NCBI GenBank assembly: GCA_013287915.1
Contig: JABDCX010000015.1
Location: 1-50,027, forward strand
Source of the DNA: Chlamydiota bacterium
GTDB taxonomy: Bacteria > Chlamydiota > Chlamydiia > Chlamydiales > Parachlamydiaceae
Direction: 5' to 3'
DNA length: 50,027 nt
Shown here: piece after piece, positions 1 through 8,597 of the stretch
Layout of the letters: each line of letters opens with the position of its first letter
Numbering within the stretch: the first letter of the stretch is position 1
Notes under the pieces: model-generated
Databases searched by the model: none
Seen by the model: the letters and a program-made list of their open reading frames with translations, nothing else
What the model was told of the DNA's origin: nothing
Position numbers and translations under genes: made by a program

Positions 1-180
1 TTGATACGCCACTACCGAACGGGAATGGACTATGGACAGCGAATCAAGTGTGTTCCATAAAAACCCCATCTGATTGTTGAGGGCATGAACATCCACCTCA
101 ACAGGATCCTTAGGGGCCATTTCTACATGAGACAACTGGTCACTGAAATAGATAGAACTAACATGCGATAGCGTTGACAT
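1..180 (-). CDS. Partial CDS, unknown protein (N-terminal 60 residues)
   Basis: An open frame reads on the minus strand from an ATG at 180 to the window edge without a stop, so only the N-terminal 60 residues are visible. The peptide starts MSTLSHVSSIYFSDQ and has no signal peptide or membrane segment. I do not recognise the family. A plausible minus-strand promoter lies 30-55 bases upstream of the start, so it is probably transcribed separately from the TPR gene at 401-796, with about 220 AT-rich bases and a repeat fragment between them. The neighbouring TPR gene resembles type III secretion chaperones, so a secretion-related role is possible, but this is only inferred from position. The Shine-Dalgarno sequence is weak (GGTGATC), so the start is uncertain. 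Confidence 0.5.
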   Translation of the reverse strand, partial: MSTLSHVSSIYFSDQLSHVEMAPKDPVEVDVHALNNQMGFLWNTLDSLSIVHSRSVVAYQ

Positions 181-206
181 GTGATCACCGAAATAAATAA
201 CACATG

Positions 207-235
207 ATCATATAATATTATGAAAACATTGTAAA
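207..235 (-). promoter_or_regulatory. Candidate sigma-70-type promoter for the partial gene at 1-180
   Basis: On the minus strand TTTACA (230-235) is followed after 17 bases by TATGAT (207-212). It sits in an AT-rich stretch (181-300) with no other feature that I can support. Good spacing, but AT-rich DNA makes chance matches common. Confidence 0.4.
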
Positions 236-302
236 CTAGTAAAATTATTTAAAATGTTTGTAATAATAATTATTTATTATAAATTAGTTCTTCCACAAGA
301 AT

Positions 303-337
303 CAGTCGCCCTCCGCTAGCTCCGGACTCTCGAACAA
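303..337 (+). repeat. Partial copy of a dispersed intergenic repeat
   Basis: These 35 bases match the central part of fuller copies at 8240-8343 and 48898-48985; they share GCTCCGGACTCTCGAACAA apart from a few substitutions just upstream of it. It lies in the 220-base gap between the partial gene and the TPR gene. The copy lacks the CCCAGAGCTCCC half seen in the others, so it is a fragment. Confidence 0.75.
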
Positions 338-400
338 GGGGAAATACCTCTCTGATTTCTCAGAGTCTCTCACTGGTCTCACTGTTCTCAGTGGTAAAAA

Positions 401-796
401 CTAACTATGGGCGAGGATGAGGGCGGTAGCGACGTTGGCGATAGCCAAATTGGACTCCTTTTTCAAGATGTTGGCCAGTTTGAGCCCTTCTTCTTTCCGA
501 CCAACCATAAAAAGGGCTTTGCACATATTGAGGAGGGTAGGTGCGTGGTCTGTCTCAATTTTGAGGGCTCTGTCGAGCCATTTAATGGCTGCTTTAGGAT
601 CCCCCTTTTGCAGATAAAGAGCCCCTAAGGTCTGCGCATCATAGGCGCTTTCGGGATCGATAATCGTCAGTGCTTCGAAAAAATTGATTGCAATATCGTA
701 TTTTCCTTGGCGCAAATACGCATAACCCGTGTACCGGAGATCTTCCAGATGCTCAGGCGTCCACTTCAACTCTTTCATCCAACGGATACGACTCAC
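401..796 (-). CDS. Small TPR protein, type III secretion chaperone-like
   Basis: A 131-residue protein of tandem tetratricopeptide helices. The repeats run from about residue 16 to 120, with typical positions such as GYAYLRQGKYDIAINFFEAL and GALYLQKGDPKAAIKWLDRA. Size and all-TPR makeup resemble SycD/LcrH-type or YscG/CdsG-type chaperones of type III secretion; which of them cannot be decided by eye. It starts with GTG at 796, three bases after the stop of the 149-residue gene, and its Shine-Dalgarno GGGG lies inside the end of that gene, so the two are probably translationally coupled. No signal peptide, hence cytoplasmic. A TPR adaptor unrelated to secretion remains possible. Confidence 0.8.
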   Translation of the reverse strand: MSRIRWMKELKWTPEHLEDLRYTGYAYLRQGKYDIAINFFEALTIIDPESAYDAQTLGALYLQKGDPKAAIKWLDRALKIETDHAPTLLNMCKALFMVGRKEEGLKLANILKKESNLAIANVATALILAHS

Positions 797-799
797 GCT

Positions 800-1249
800 T
801 TACCCCTGTAAAAATTGGCCGACGCGGCCCACGATATAACCGAGCCACTTGTTGATTTGCTTGATCTGTTTGTAACAGTTCTGGATCACTTCTTTTTCTT
901 TCCGCTCATCGTCGCTGTGGCATTCGTACCCATCCAAACGTTGAATGTCGGCCTCTTGATCTTCCTCAGACCCAAACGAGGGAGCAATGCGGGAAAAGGC
1001 AAATGGGGAGCGGCGAATGCGGGCATAGCGTAGGGGAGGATAGAAGTAAGCCCAGGGAGTATGCAGCGGGACGATCCCCAAAAGAAGGTCTAACTCAGAC
1101 AATTTGGGGTAGTTGGCGATGATTTGTGTCTGGGGAGGGATTGACGACGCCTTATCAAAGCGCATCTGCTGATTGATCTGCTCAATCATGAGCGTACGAA
1201 TGGCGTACAGATTGTAAATATTGATGTCTAACTTATCAATTGTTGCCAT
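800..1249 (-). CDS. Unknown 149-residue protein, paired with the TPR gene
   Basis: Soluble protein with no signal peptide. The central part is rich in Pro, Tyr and Arg (PWAYFYPPLRYARIRR), followed by an acidic, charged stretch and a C-terminal helix (KQIKQINKWLGYIVGRVGQF). I do not recognise a domain. Start ATG at 1249 has a modest TAGGT ribosome-binding site and its own candidate promoter at 1276-1305. The stop is followed three bases later by the GTG of the TPR protein, and this tight coupling suggests that the two act together, for instance as a client/chaperone or co-chaperone pair. That role is an inference from spacing only. Confidence 0.7.
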   Translation of the reverse strand: MATIDKLDINIYNLYAIRTLMIEQINQQMRFDKASSIPPQTQIIANYPKLSELDLLLGIVPLHTPWAYFYPPLRYARIRRSPFAFSRIAPSFGSEEDQEADIQRLDGYECHSDDERKEKEVIQNCYKQIKQINKWLGYIVGRVGQFLQG

Positions 1250-1275
1250 AAATTACCTACTATCCCCCAATAATA

Positions 1276-1305
1276 ATTATATCTCTTTTAAATAATAAAT
1301 AGCAA
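1276..1305 (-). promoter_or_regulatory. Candidate promoter for the 149-aa/TPR gene pair
   Basis: Minus strand: TTGCTA (1300-1305), 18 bases, TATAAT (1276-1281), about 27 bases before the ATG at 1249. The 65-base gap between this gene and the acyltransferase contains little else, which supports a separate transcription unit. Confidence 0.5.
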
Positions 1306-1314
1306 GTCGCGGGG

Positions 1315-2532
1315 TTATCTCTTAAATCTCTTCCGCCACCAAGCGGCGATGCGGGAAAAGAACGGCTTATGCTCTTTTACCTCGTGGAAAGGGACGGCTT
1401 TCACTTCGCAGACAATCGGAATTTTGGCGGCAATTGCAATCAAATGCCCTACAGAGGTCAAATCGTCTGGCACCAGCGGTTTGATGCCGCACTGCTTTTC
1501 TAACTCGATCAGAATCTCGGCAAGATCGAGAGAATCGAGCCCAAGATCGCGGCCCAATAGGGAATCAAAGTTAACGTCTTTGACATCTAAATCGGACTTA
1601 TCGGCAACGATCTTCACAATAGTGTTTCGGAAGGGCTTTGGCACTTGGTCCAGATTGAACTGGTATTCTTTTACGACGTACTCGTGTTCGGTATAATGCT
1701 CTTTCCAAAAGTAGTTCGGGACGCGAGAGAGGGGCTCTCCGGTCGGTCCCCAAGCCTCGTTATAACGCTTTTCTAGGTAGCGGTTCGTCTCTAAGCGACT
1801 TCCAAAACGGGGAAAATCGGGCCCGGCTGGAAATAATTCCACGACAATTTTGCGCTTCGGCACGAAGAAAATCCCGTTTAAGATAATCATCTTCAAAGAA
1901 GTCCAAAACATTTCCCACCCTTTGATCGAACGAGTGGCCCACCGAGCTTCTGGCTTGGTCGCACACGAAAAGCGACTTCCCCACAACCCTGTCGTGCGTA
2001 CCAGGATGACGTTGACATGGGGGCATTGGTGGATGATCAAAGGGATCGCCGATTTCCCATCGATCTTTTCCACCGGAGTTTTCTTACATCGCCCTGCTGG
2101 AAAAATGAGGAAATTCTCTCCATGGTTCAACCCATCTGCTGTTCTTGTAATGAGCTTATGGAGCTTGCTTGAGTGCTTTTCAGAACGGGTTTCATTGATG
2201 TTTGGCACCTTCACGACCCGTACGGTGTCTTTGTGGCGCGCTGCCCAGCGCAAGTAGGGCAATTTAAACGTCAAATCGAGTGCCCAAATCGTCAAAGGCA
2301 ATCCTTTGCGAAGGAGGGTAATCCCTAAAATTGTCCCGTCGATATGGCTACTGTGGTTAGCCAAGAATAGGATCGAAGAGGTGACTCCCCCCTTCTTGGG
2401 GTCGATCAGATCACCGCCCCTTAGCTCAATGTCGTAACGCAACGGGAGGACGATCGAGTGGGAAACCCAAAAAAACGCATTTTTGACGGTATCGACACAC
2501 AACTCCCACCTGTCTGACAACCATTTCCACAT
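1315..2532 (-). CDS. PlsC-type acyltransferase fused to an acyl carrier protein domain
   Basis: A 405-residue two-domain protein. The N-terminal part is a PlsC/LPLAT acyltransferase with the catalytic HX4D motif (NHSSHID, His60/Asp65) and a FPAGR motif further on. The C-terminal part (about 285-375) is an acyl carrier protein domain with the phosphopantetheine attachment site in LGLDSLDLAEI (Ser334). It probably acylates a lysophospholipid or glycerol-phosphate acceptor at the membrane, using a fatty acid carried on its own ACP arm or loaded there by a partner. It starts six bases after the rseP stop with no clear ribosome-binding site, so translational coupling to rseP is likely. A basic, Trp-rich tail (AAWWRKRFKR) may help membrane contact. 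Substrate unknown. Confidence 0.85.
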   Translation of the reverse strand: MWKWLSDRWELCVDTVKNAFFWVSHSIVLPLRYDIELRGGDLIDPKKGGVTSSILFLANHSSHIDGTILGITLLRKGLPLTIWALDLTFKLPYLRWAARHKDTVRVVKVPNINETRSEKHSSKLHKLITRTADGLNHGENFLIFPAGRCKKTPVEKIDGKSAIPLIIHQCPHVNVILVRTTGLWGSRFSCATKPEARWATRSIKGWEMFWTSLKMIILNGIFFVPKRKIVVELFPAGPDFPRFGSRLETNRYLEKRYNEAWGPTGEPLSRVPNYFWKEHYTEHEYVVKEYQFNLDQVPKPFRNTIVKIVADKSDLDVKDVNFDSLLGRDLGLDSLDLAEILIELEKQCGIKPLVPDDLTSVGHLIAIAAKIPIVCEVKAVPFHEVKEHKPFFSRIAAWWRKRFKR

Positions 2533-2538
2533 AAACGG

Positions 2539-4503
2539 TCAAAACCCAAAAAACTTTGTCAAAATCCGCATGAGGTCTTGATACGTCAAAAAGATGAAAA
2601 AGGCAATCAAAAGCAGTGCAAAAGGGAAAACCACCTTCTCCATAGTCTTAGCTGCCATGCGCCTGCCCGTCACCAGTTCAAAGAAGGATAATAAAACCGT
2701 GCCCCCGTCGAGAACAGGGATGGGCAACAAATTCAATAACCCCAAATTCAAGCTAATCGCTCCGAGCCAATAGAGCGCTTCTTTGATGCCAATCATCCAA
2801 TGATCGTGAACGACTTGCACAATACCCAACGGCCCGCTGACCCATTTTGGATTAAGCGAACCGGTTACCAAAGCAGTCAGCGTGCGCCAAATTTCTGAAA
2901 AAACGCTTGCAAATTGGGCTGTGGGGGAAGGATTAAAGGTCACATGGCGGTCTTGTACGCCAGGCAGGCCCAACAAGAGCTGCTTTTCTTGCTTTTGCAA
3001 AATGGCTAAAGCGTGTGAGCGCCGTTCAGGGTCCTCAATCGCTTCTACAGCCTTTTTCTGTTCCTTCATTTCAGCCGCATAAGCCGCTTGAGTATCTGCA
3101 GACAGCTCAAAATCGGAGCGCACGACAGGAGCTACCAAATGGAGCAAGACGTAATTGCCAGAGATCGACTTGCGATTGGGAGTTCCAATCGAATCGGCCA
3201 AAGATTGGATGCGCATCCAGTCGATCGACTGGTCCCAATCGGCATCGGCATTTTCCACGGAGATCGGATCGTGGATGCGTGGATCCCTTTCGACGATGAT
3301 ATTCACGCGGTGCTTTTGCAGTTCGGCAAACAATTCATAGGAGCTCTTTACCGGTACGCCATCGACGGCAATAATTTGATCGTTTGGCTTTAACGGTGCT
3401 TCAGAGGCGGAATAAAGCTGAGCCGGAAATACCTCTTTTTCTTTATCTTTCTCAATCAGTTTCATCTCCGTTTCAACCATTGCCCCATTCGTGAGGTTGT
3501 AAGGAATCATGTACAGCTTTTGCAGTTTTGTCCCCTTCAAGCCAGCCTCATATTGCCAGTCTGTGAGCTCTTCGCGCAGATCGTGATCGAGTTTCAACTC
3601 TTCGACAAGCACACGCGGCACGCGCACGAGGTGGTCAACCCCTTCTCGCTTTACGGTCAAAAGGACGCGCCCCTCATTGAGAAGGTGGTTGAGCTGAGCG
3701 CCAGAAAAAACCAACTCCCCATCGACCCAAACAATCCTGTCGCCATACTCGATGCCGCTCTCTTTCATCGGCGATCCTTCCGGAAGGAGGTTGGCTTTGC
3801 CACCTGGCAATAGATCGTAAAGGATGTAGTTCGCCGGGGCTAAAATGCCCGCTGTGACAACCCCTTTTTCCAATGCCGAAGGGTGGGGATAGGTATCGAT
3901 CGTCATTTCGAAGGGGGTTTTAACGCCCGTCGCATAGTCCACTTTGTTGCCCTTAAGCGTCATGTGACCCGGGTGGGTCATCGGGGCATACAGATGGTCT
4001 TTAGAACTTTCATACGGGTTATGGTTGTATTCAGTAATTTCGTCGCCCGGGCGTATCCCCGCTGCAAATAGCTCGGACTGAGGGTCTATCCACCCTATCT
4101 TCTTCGTAAAATCGGCAAAATGTTTCTCTCGACCACCCGTGGCCCAAATCAACACAAAAAACAGAAAAGCAAGAATTAAATTGAAAACGGGCCCGGCTAG
4201 AGCGACCTTGATCCGGTCGAGTGGCGGTTTTCCAAAAAAACCGTCTGGAACTGTATATGGATCGACCGATTCATCCCCATCTTGACCAGCGATTTTGACA
4301 TATCCTCCGAAAAGCAGCCACCCAATTTGCCACTTCACCCCATCCCTGATCCAAGAATAAATCGGCTTGCCAAATCCGATCGCAAACGTCTCCACACGCA
4401 TCCCGACGCGGCGCGCCACGAAATAATGGCCAAGTTCATGGATAAAAATGAGAAAGCTTAAACCTAAGACCGCTAACACTATGTAAAAAATATTTACCAC
4501 CAT
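2539..4503 (-). CDS. rseP: RseP-family site-2 zinc metalloprotease
   Basis: Intramembrane protease of the RseP/RasP family (M50). The zinc-binding HELGH is in the first membrane segment (His22, Glu23, His26) and the third ligand motif NLLPIPVLDGG is near residue 595, followed by two further membrane segments. In between there are several PDZ-like segments with Gly-Asp-x-Ile cores (GIRPGDEI, EYGDRIVWVDG, KPNDQIIAVDG). At 654 residues it is much longer than the E. coli protein (about 450), as is typical of chlamydial members. It should cleave membrane-anchored regulators or leftover signal peptides. It is divergent from the rpsL operon and lies directly upstream of the PlsC-ACP gene. The start has only a poor Shine-Dalgarno sequence. 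Confidence 0.93.
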   Translation of the reverse strand: MVVNIFYIVLAVLGLSFLIFIHELGHYFVARRVGMRVETFAIGFGKPIYSWIRDGVKWQIGWLLFGGYVKIAGQDGDESVDPYTVPDGFFGKPPLDRIKVALAGPVFNLILAFLFFVLIWATGGREKHFADFTKKIGWIDPQSELFAAGIRPGDEITEYNHNPYESSKDHLYAPMTHPGHMTLKGNKVDYATGVKTPFEMTIDTYPHPSALEKGVVTAGILAPANYILYDLLPGGKANLLPEGSPMKESGIEYGDRIVWVDGELVFSGAQLNHLLNEGRVLLTVKREGVDHLVRVPRVLVEELKLDHDLREELTDWQYEAGLKGTKLQKLYMIPYNLTNGAMVETEMKLIEKDKEKEVFPAQLYSASEAPLKPNDQIIAVDGVPVKSSYELFAELQKHRVNIIVERDPRIHDPISVENADADWDQSIDWMRIQSLADSIGTPNRKSISGNYVLLHLVAPVVRSDFELSADTQAAYAAEMKEQKKAVEAIEDPERRSHALAILQKQEKQLLLGLPGVQDRHVTFNPSPTAQFASVFSEIWRTLTALVTGSLNPKWVSGPLGIVQVVHDHWMIGIKEALYWLGAISLNLGLLNLLPIPVLDGGTVLLSFFELVTGRRMAAKTMEKVVFPFALLLIAFFIFLTYQDLMRILTKFFGF

Positions 4504-4580
4504 ATATTCAATCCATCTCTAATTTAGGGAAATCACAGCATGCCATAAAAACGGGTAAAGTGCTAATGAAATTTCTCTGC

Positions 4581-4610
4581 TTGCATTTATTCTAACGGGT
4601 TCCCTATAAT
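4581..4610 (+). promoter_or_regulatory. Promoter of the rpsL-rpsG-fusA-rpsJ operon
   Basis: TTGCAT (4581-4586), 18 bases, TATAAT (4605-4610), then a leader of about 55 bases to the rpsL ATG. The consensus -10 and the position before a ribosomal operon make this a convincing sigma-66/70-type promoter. Confidence 0.75.
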
Positions 4611-4672
4611 GCCCACATGTCTCTGATAGAGGCAGGATCTTTGTCTATACTAGATTTAAGGAGAAGGCGCAC

Positions 4673-5044
4673 ATGCCAACAATTAACCAGCTCGTACGAC
4701 AACCGCGCGTGTCAAAAAAGAAGCGCAGCAAGTCGCCAGCATTGCAAAAATGTCCACAGCGACGTGGCGTTTGTTTGCAAGTGAAAACAAAAACACCAAA
4801 AAAGCCAAACTCAGCGTTGAGAAAAGTGGCTTGGGTACGCTTGTCCACAGGACAAGAAGTCATTGCCTACATCGGCGGTGAAGGACACAACCTGCAAGAG
4901 CACAGCATCGTTCTCGTCAGAGGCGGCCGCGTGAAGGACTTGCCTGGCGTGCGTTACCACATCGTGCGTGGAACACTCGACTGCGCAGCAGTAAAAGATA
5001 GAAAGCAGAGTAGATCGAAGTACGGGGCGAAAAAACCCAAGTAA
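4673..5044 (+). CDS. rpsL: 30S ribosomal protein S12
   Basis: 123 residues, full family length. Conserved core segments [37 protein letters not shown] and [18 protein letters not shown] are present. The lysines whose mutation gives streptomycin resistance elsewhere (in TPKKPNS and VKDLPG) are wild type. S12 forms part of the decoding centre. The ATG has an AAGGAG site nine bases upstream. First gene of the operon rpsL-rpsG-fusA-rpsJ, an order also found in Chlamydia. Confidence 0.98.
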   Translation: MPTINQLVRQPRVSKKKRSKSPALQKCPQRRGVCLQVKTKTPKKPNSALRKVAWVRLSTGQEVIAYIGGEGHNLQEHSIVLVRGGRVKDLPGVRYHIVRGTLDCAAVKDRKQSRSKYGAKKPK

Positions 5045-5082
5045 CGCTAGGATACTCTCATGAGTCTCCTGGTTCGCGATTT

Positions 5083-5143
5083 GCGCTTCACAGCTAATGA
5101 GCAAAAAGCGCCAATCCCGCACAGGTACATCTCAACATGTACC
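5083..5143 (+). promoter_or_regulatory. Two hairpins in the rpsL-rpsG spacer, possible S7 control region
   Basis: The 171-base spacer between rpsL and rpsG carries two inverted repeats. One is GCGCTT (5083-5088) with AAGCGC (5106-5111). The other is a perfect 7-bp stem, GGTACAT (5124-5130) with ATGTACC (5137-5143), around a six-base loop. In E. coli the S12-S7 intercistronic region is the translational operator bound by S7, so an analogous role is possible. The hairpins themselves are seen directly; the function is inferred. Confidence 0.45.
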
Positions 5144-5215
5144 AGGTGAAACTGTATCGATCTCCTTATGCCGAAGGTAAAGAACCGGTAATATAACTTA
5201 TTAAATGAGGAAGAT

Positions 5216-5689
5216 ATGTCAAGAAGACGACGCGCTACAAAACGGACGATCGACCCAGATCCCGTTTACAAGAGCCTCCTATTAGCCAAATTCATGAACA
5301 AGCTGATGCAAGATGGCAAAAAGTCGACTGCACGTAGAATTATCTACAATGCGCTCGAGAAATTTGCCGAGAAAGTGAAATCGGAAAACCCACTCGAAGC
5401 TTTCGAACAAGCGTTGGAAAATGCGAAACCGACACTAGAAGTGAAATCTCGCCGTATTGGAGGCGCCACTTACCAAGTGCCCATGGAAATTCCCGCAAAC
5501 CGCCGCATTTCGATGGCCATGGGATGGATCATCACCCACTCCAGAGCAAAGACTGGCCGCTCCATGCAAGACGGTCTCGTCGGAGAACTTGTCGATTGTT
5601 ACAACAATCAAGGAACAACGATCAAGAAGAAAGACGACACCCACCGCATGGCTGAAGCGAATAAAGCTTTTGCCCACTACAAGTGGTAA
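5216..5689 (+). CDS. rpsG: 30S ribosomal protein S7
   Basis: 157 residues, the usual S7 length. It starts MSRRRRATKRTI and contains the conserved KFMNKLMQDGKKSTARRI and GGATYQVPMEI segments. S7 nucleates assembly of the 3' domain of 16S rRNA. The ATG is preceded by GAGGA. The gene follows rpsL after an unusually long structured spacer and precedes fusA by nine bases. Confidence 0.98.
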   Translation: MSRRRRATKRTIDPDPVYKSLLLAKFMNKLMQDGKKSTARRIIYNALEKFAEKVKSENPLEAFEQALENAKPTLEVKSRRIGGATYQVPMEIPANRRISMAMGWIITHSRAKTGRSMQDGLVGELVDCYNNQGTTIKKKDDTHRMAEANKAFAHYKW

Positions 5690-5698
5690 GAGGAGTTT

Positions 5699-7786
5699 AT
5701 GGCAAGACCAAAACATGAAAAGCTAGAGAACGTCAGAAATATTGGCATCATGGCCCACATCGATGCCGGGAAGACGACGACAACAGAGAGAATTCTGTTC
5801 TACACAGGCCGTGTTCACCGCTTGGGTGAGGTGCATGAAGGCGCCGCTACCATGGACTGGATGGAGCAAGAGCAGGAGAGAGGGATCACGATCACCTCTG
5901 CTGCAACCACCGTCTTCTGGAAAGGCATTAAGATCAACATCATCGATACTCCTGGACACGTCGACTTCACAATCGAAGTGGAGCGCTCCTTGCGCGTTCT
6001 CGATGGCTCTGTTGCAGTGTTCTGCTCCGTTTCTGGCGTCGAACCCCAATCAGAAACCGTGTGGCGCCAAGCCGACAAATACGGCGTTCCCCGCATCTGC
6101 TTCGTCAACAAAATGGACCGTACCGGTGCCGACTTCTTCGACGCTGTCAAGACGATGCGCGAAAAACTCCATGCGAACGCGATCCCCGTCCACTGCCCAA
6201 TCGGAGCGGAAGGAGACTTCAAGGGGATGGTCGACCTCGTCACGATGAAAGCACTCGTGTTCCACGACCAAGACCAGGGGATGACATGGGACGAAACAGA
6301 AATCCCAGCGAACCTGCTCGAACAATGCAAAAAAATGAGAGCCGAACTGCTTGAAGAGCTTGCCACCGTCGACGAAGAGAACGAAGGATTCATGACGAAG
6401 GTCTTGGAAGCTCCTGAAACATTGACAGCAGAAGAGATCCACGCAGCCATCCGCAAAGGTGTTTGCTCCAATCGCTTCAACCCTGTCCTTTGCGGTTCTG
6501 CCTTTAAGAACAAAGGGGTGCAACAGCTCCTCGACGCAGTCGTCAACTGGATGCCATCGCCGCTTGATCGGGGCCACATAAAGGCGCACGATCTCAAGAC
6601 GGACCAAGATATCCTCTTGGAACCCGATGACGATGCTCCATTTGCAGCGCTTGCCTTTAAAATCATGACAGACCCCTACGTCGGAAGATTGACCTTCATC
6701 CGTATTTACAGCGGTACGCTGACAAAAGGGATGTCTCTGATCAACAGCACCAAGGACAGCAAAGAGAGAATCTCGCGCCTTCTCGAAATGCACGCTAACA
6801 AGCGTGAAGAGAAGGAAGAGTTCCATGCTGGTGATATTGCAGCTTGCATTGGCCTCAAAAAGGCAAGCACGGGCGATACACTCTGCACGGCCGAGAAACC
6901 TCTCCTTCTCGAAAAGATGGAGTTCCCAGAACCTGTGATTTCGATGGCCATCGAGCCAAAATCGAAAGCAGACCGGGAAAAACTCTCGATGGCGCTTTCC
7001 GCTCTGTCAGAAGAAGATCCCACGTTCCGCGTCAGCTCAAACGAAGAAACTGGCCAAACAATTATCGCAGGGATGGGAGAACTCCACCTCGAGATCTTGC
7101 ACGACCGGATGAAGCGGGAGTTCAGCGTCGAAGCAAACGTGGGTAAACCTCAGGTTTCCTACAAAGAGACGATTACAATCCCAAGCAGCAGCCAAACGAA
7201 GTTCGTGAAGCAGTCTGGTGGACGCGGTCAATACGCCCACGTCGAGCTCGACATCGAACCGAATGAAAAGGGCAAAGGGACAACCATCAACAACAAGATC
7301 GTTGGTGGTGTCATTCCAAGGGAATATATCCCTGCTGTCATCAAAGGGATCGAAGAAGGGATTACGACCGGAGTTCTCGCTGGCTACAGCCTCGTCGATG
7401 TCAACGTCAATATCGTGTATGGGTCGTTCCACGAAGTCGACTCAAGCGAAATGGCGTTTAAGATTTGCGGATCGATGGCCTTAAAAGACGCGGCTAGAAA
7501 AGCGAAGCCGATTATCCTCGAACCAATTATGAAAGTCGACGTCACCACGCCAGAAGCGGCGATGGGCGACGTGATCGGCGACTTGAACAGACGCCGTGGA
7601 CAGATCATCGGTCAGGAAAATCACAAGGGAGTCATCATTATCCATGCTGAAGTTCCCTTAAGCGAAATGTTCGGTTACTCAACACAACTGCGCTCCCTTT
7701 CATCGGGACGTGCGACATACGTGATGGAGCCAAGCCATTTCGAACGAGTCCCATCTAAAATCCAAGAGGAAATCATTAAAAAGTAA
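5699..7786 (+). CDS. fusA: Elongation factor G
   Basis: 695 residues, full length. The GTPase motifs are in order: G1 [13 protein letters not shown]2 RGITIT, G3 DTPGHVD, G4 NKMDRTG. Domains II to V follow, including [14 protein letters not shown] in domain IV and the C-terminal [19 protein letters not shown]. It catalyses ribosomal translocation and takes part in ribosome recycling. AGAGGAG precedes the ATG; the spacing to rpsG and rpsJ (9 and 4 bases) shows one operon. Confidence 0.98.
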   Translation: MARPKHEKLENVRNIGIMAHIDAGKTTTTERILFYTGRVHRLGEVHEGAATMDWMEQEQERGITITSAATTVFWKGIKINIIDTPGHVDFTIEVERSLRVLDGSVAVFCSVSGVEPQSETVWRQADKYGVPRICFVNKMDRTGADFFDAVKTMREKLHANAIPVHCPIGAEGDFKGMVDLVTMKALVFHDQDQGMTWDETEIPANLLEQCKKMRAELLEELATVDEENEGFMTKVLEAPETLTAEEIHAAIRKGVCSNRFNPVLCGSAFKNKGVQQLLDAVVNWMPSPLDRGHIKAHDLKTDQDILLEPDDDAPFAALAFKIMTDPYVGRLTFIRIYSGTLTKGMSLINSTKDSKERISRLLEMHANKREEKEEFHAGDIAACIGLKKASTGDTLCTAEKPLLLEKMEFPEPVISMAIEPKSKADREKLSMALSALSEEDPTFRVSSNEETGQTIIAGMGELHLEILHDRMKREFSVEANVGKPQVSYKETITIPSSSQTKFVKQSGGRGQYAHVELDIEPNEKGKGTTINNKIVGGVIPREYIPAVIKGIEEGITTGVLAGYSLVDVNVNIVYGSFHEVDSSEMAFKICGSMALKDAARKAKPIILEPIMKVDVTTPEAAMGDVIGDLNRRRGQIIGQENHKGVIIIHAEVPLSEMFGYSTQLRSLSSGRATYVMEPSHFERVPSKIQEEIIKK

Positions 7787-7790
7787 ACTT

Positions 7791-8147
7791 ATGGCAAAAC
7801 AAGAAAAACAACCAAAAGTGCAAGAAAAACAACCCAAAGCGGTCCGACAAAAAATCCGGATCCGCCTGAAAGGGTACGACCAACGTTTGCTCGACCGCTC
7901 AACGGCTGATATCGTTGAGACAGCAAAACGCACCGGCTCTGGCGTGGCTGGCCCAATCCCCATGCCAACCCGCCGCGAGATCTTCACCGTTCTGCGCTCT
8001 CCTAACATCGATAGGAAATCGCGCGAACAGTTCGAAATCCGTACCCACAAGCGCTTGATCGACATCGTCAACCCCACAGGAAAAACGATTGATGCGTTAA
8101 AAACGCTCTCTCTCCCTGCCGGCGTCGACATTAAAATCAAAGCGTAA
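7791..8147 (+). CDS. rpsJ: 30S ribosomal protein S10 with an N-terminal extension
   Basis: The S10 core ([52 protein letters not shown]) is complete. At 118 residues it is about 13 longer than a typical 103-105-residue S10 because of a Lys/Gln-rich N-terminus containing two similar KQPK units. The ATG at 7791 is four bases after the fusA stop and lacks a good Shine-Dalgarno sequence, so it is probably translated by coupling. No later in-frame ATG lies before the S10 core, so the extension is probably real. It is the last gene of the operon, followed by a strong hairpin. Confidence 0.96.
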   Translation: MAKQEKQPKVQEKQPKAVRQKIRIRLKGYDQRLLDRSTADIVETAKRTGSGVAGPIPMPTRREIFTVLRSPNIDRKSREQFEIRTHKRLIDIVNPTGKTIDALKTLSLPAGVDIKIKA

Positions 8148-8159
8148 GGCCCCCTCTTT

Positions 8160-8187
8160 GCGCCTTCGTGTTTACATACGAAGGCGC
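8160..8187 (+). terminator. Hairpin at the end of the ribosomal operon
   Basis: Perfect 10-bp stem GCGCCTTCGT (8160-8169) and ACGAAGGCGC (8178-8187) with an eight-base loop, 12 bases after the rpsJ stop. The T-run comes late (8207-8213), so it is not a textbook intrinsic terminator, but a transcript end or mRNA-stabilising hairpin is likely. Confidence 0.65.
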
Positions 8188-8239
8188 ACACGTGCATTTA
8201 TCCCCATTTTTTTGGCATAACCCAAACCCCGTAACGTAA

Positions 8240-8343
8240 CCCAGAGCTCCCTTCGGCAACCCAGAGCTCCCTTCGGTCGCACTGGGCTATCAACAGTCGT
8301 CCTTCGCTGGCGCTCCGGACTCTCGAACAATTCCAATGCCGTA
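8240..8343 (+). repeat. Dispersed repeat, fuller copy with an internal duplication
   Basis: Begins with two near-identical tandem units of about 20 bases starting CCCAGAGCTCCCTTCGG (8240 and 8260), then CTGGGCTATCAACAGTCGTCC and GCTCCGGACTCTCGAACAA. The sequence 8260-8343 is closely matched at 48898-48985 and in part at 303-337. CCCAG...CTGGG within it can pair to form a stem. It is non-coding. Confidence 0.8.
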
Positions 8344-8394
8344 GCTGATTAAAAAAATTAGGCACGTTAAGAGGGACCGAGCTCGCTCTAAGCC

Positions 8395-8590
8395 TCGAAG
8401 AGGCGGCCTAGCATAGCCCAGGTCGGAGCGAAGCGGAGGCCTGGGTTCAGAAGACCCCAAGGTTGAGGCCCGAAGGGTCGGCATATCATTTTATTCCCCC
8501 AACTATTTTTCATCAGCGGCAGCGGATAGCCACGGTGCGTAAGCCCGTGGTGGGGGGCATTAGAGAGTCCCAGCTGCGAAGCTGCGACAG
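8395..8590 (+). repeat. Cluster of short stem-loop elements
   Basis: A GC-rich non-coding block with consecutive small dyads: CCCAGG/CCTGGG (about 8417-8445), GACCC/GGGTC (about 8453-8480), CCACGG/CCGTGG (about 8530-8551) and a CAGCTGCGAAGCTGCG palindrome (about 8570-8585). It joins the dispersed repeat at 8240-8343 to the 3' end of the small membrane protein gene. The pattern is that of degenerate REP-like intergenic elements. I see no gene here. Confidence 0.55.
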
Positions 8591-8597
8591 AACGCAT

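Noticed and set aside
5815-6826. Long minus-strand frames (283 and 258 residues) inside fusA
   Set aside because: Overlap the fully conserved EF-G gene and have no start signals or recognisable content.
8290-8597. Frames of 64-69 residues on the minus strand
   Set aside because: They are translations of the stem-loop repeat block.
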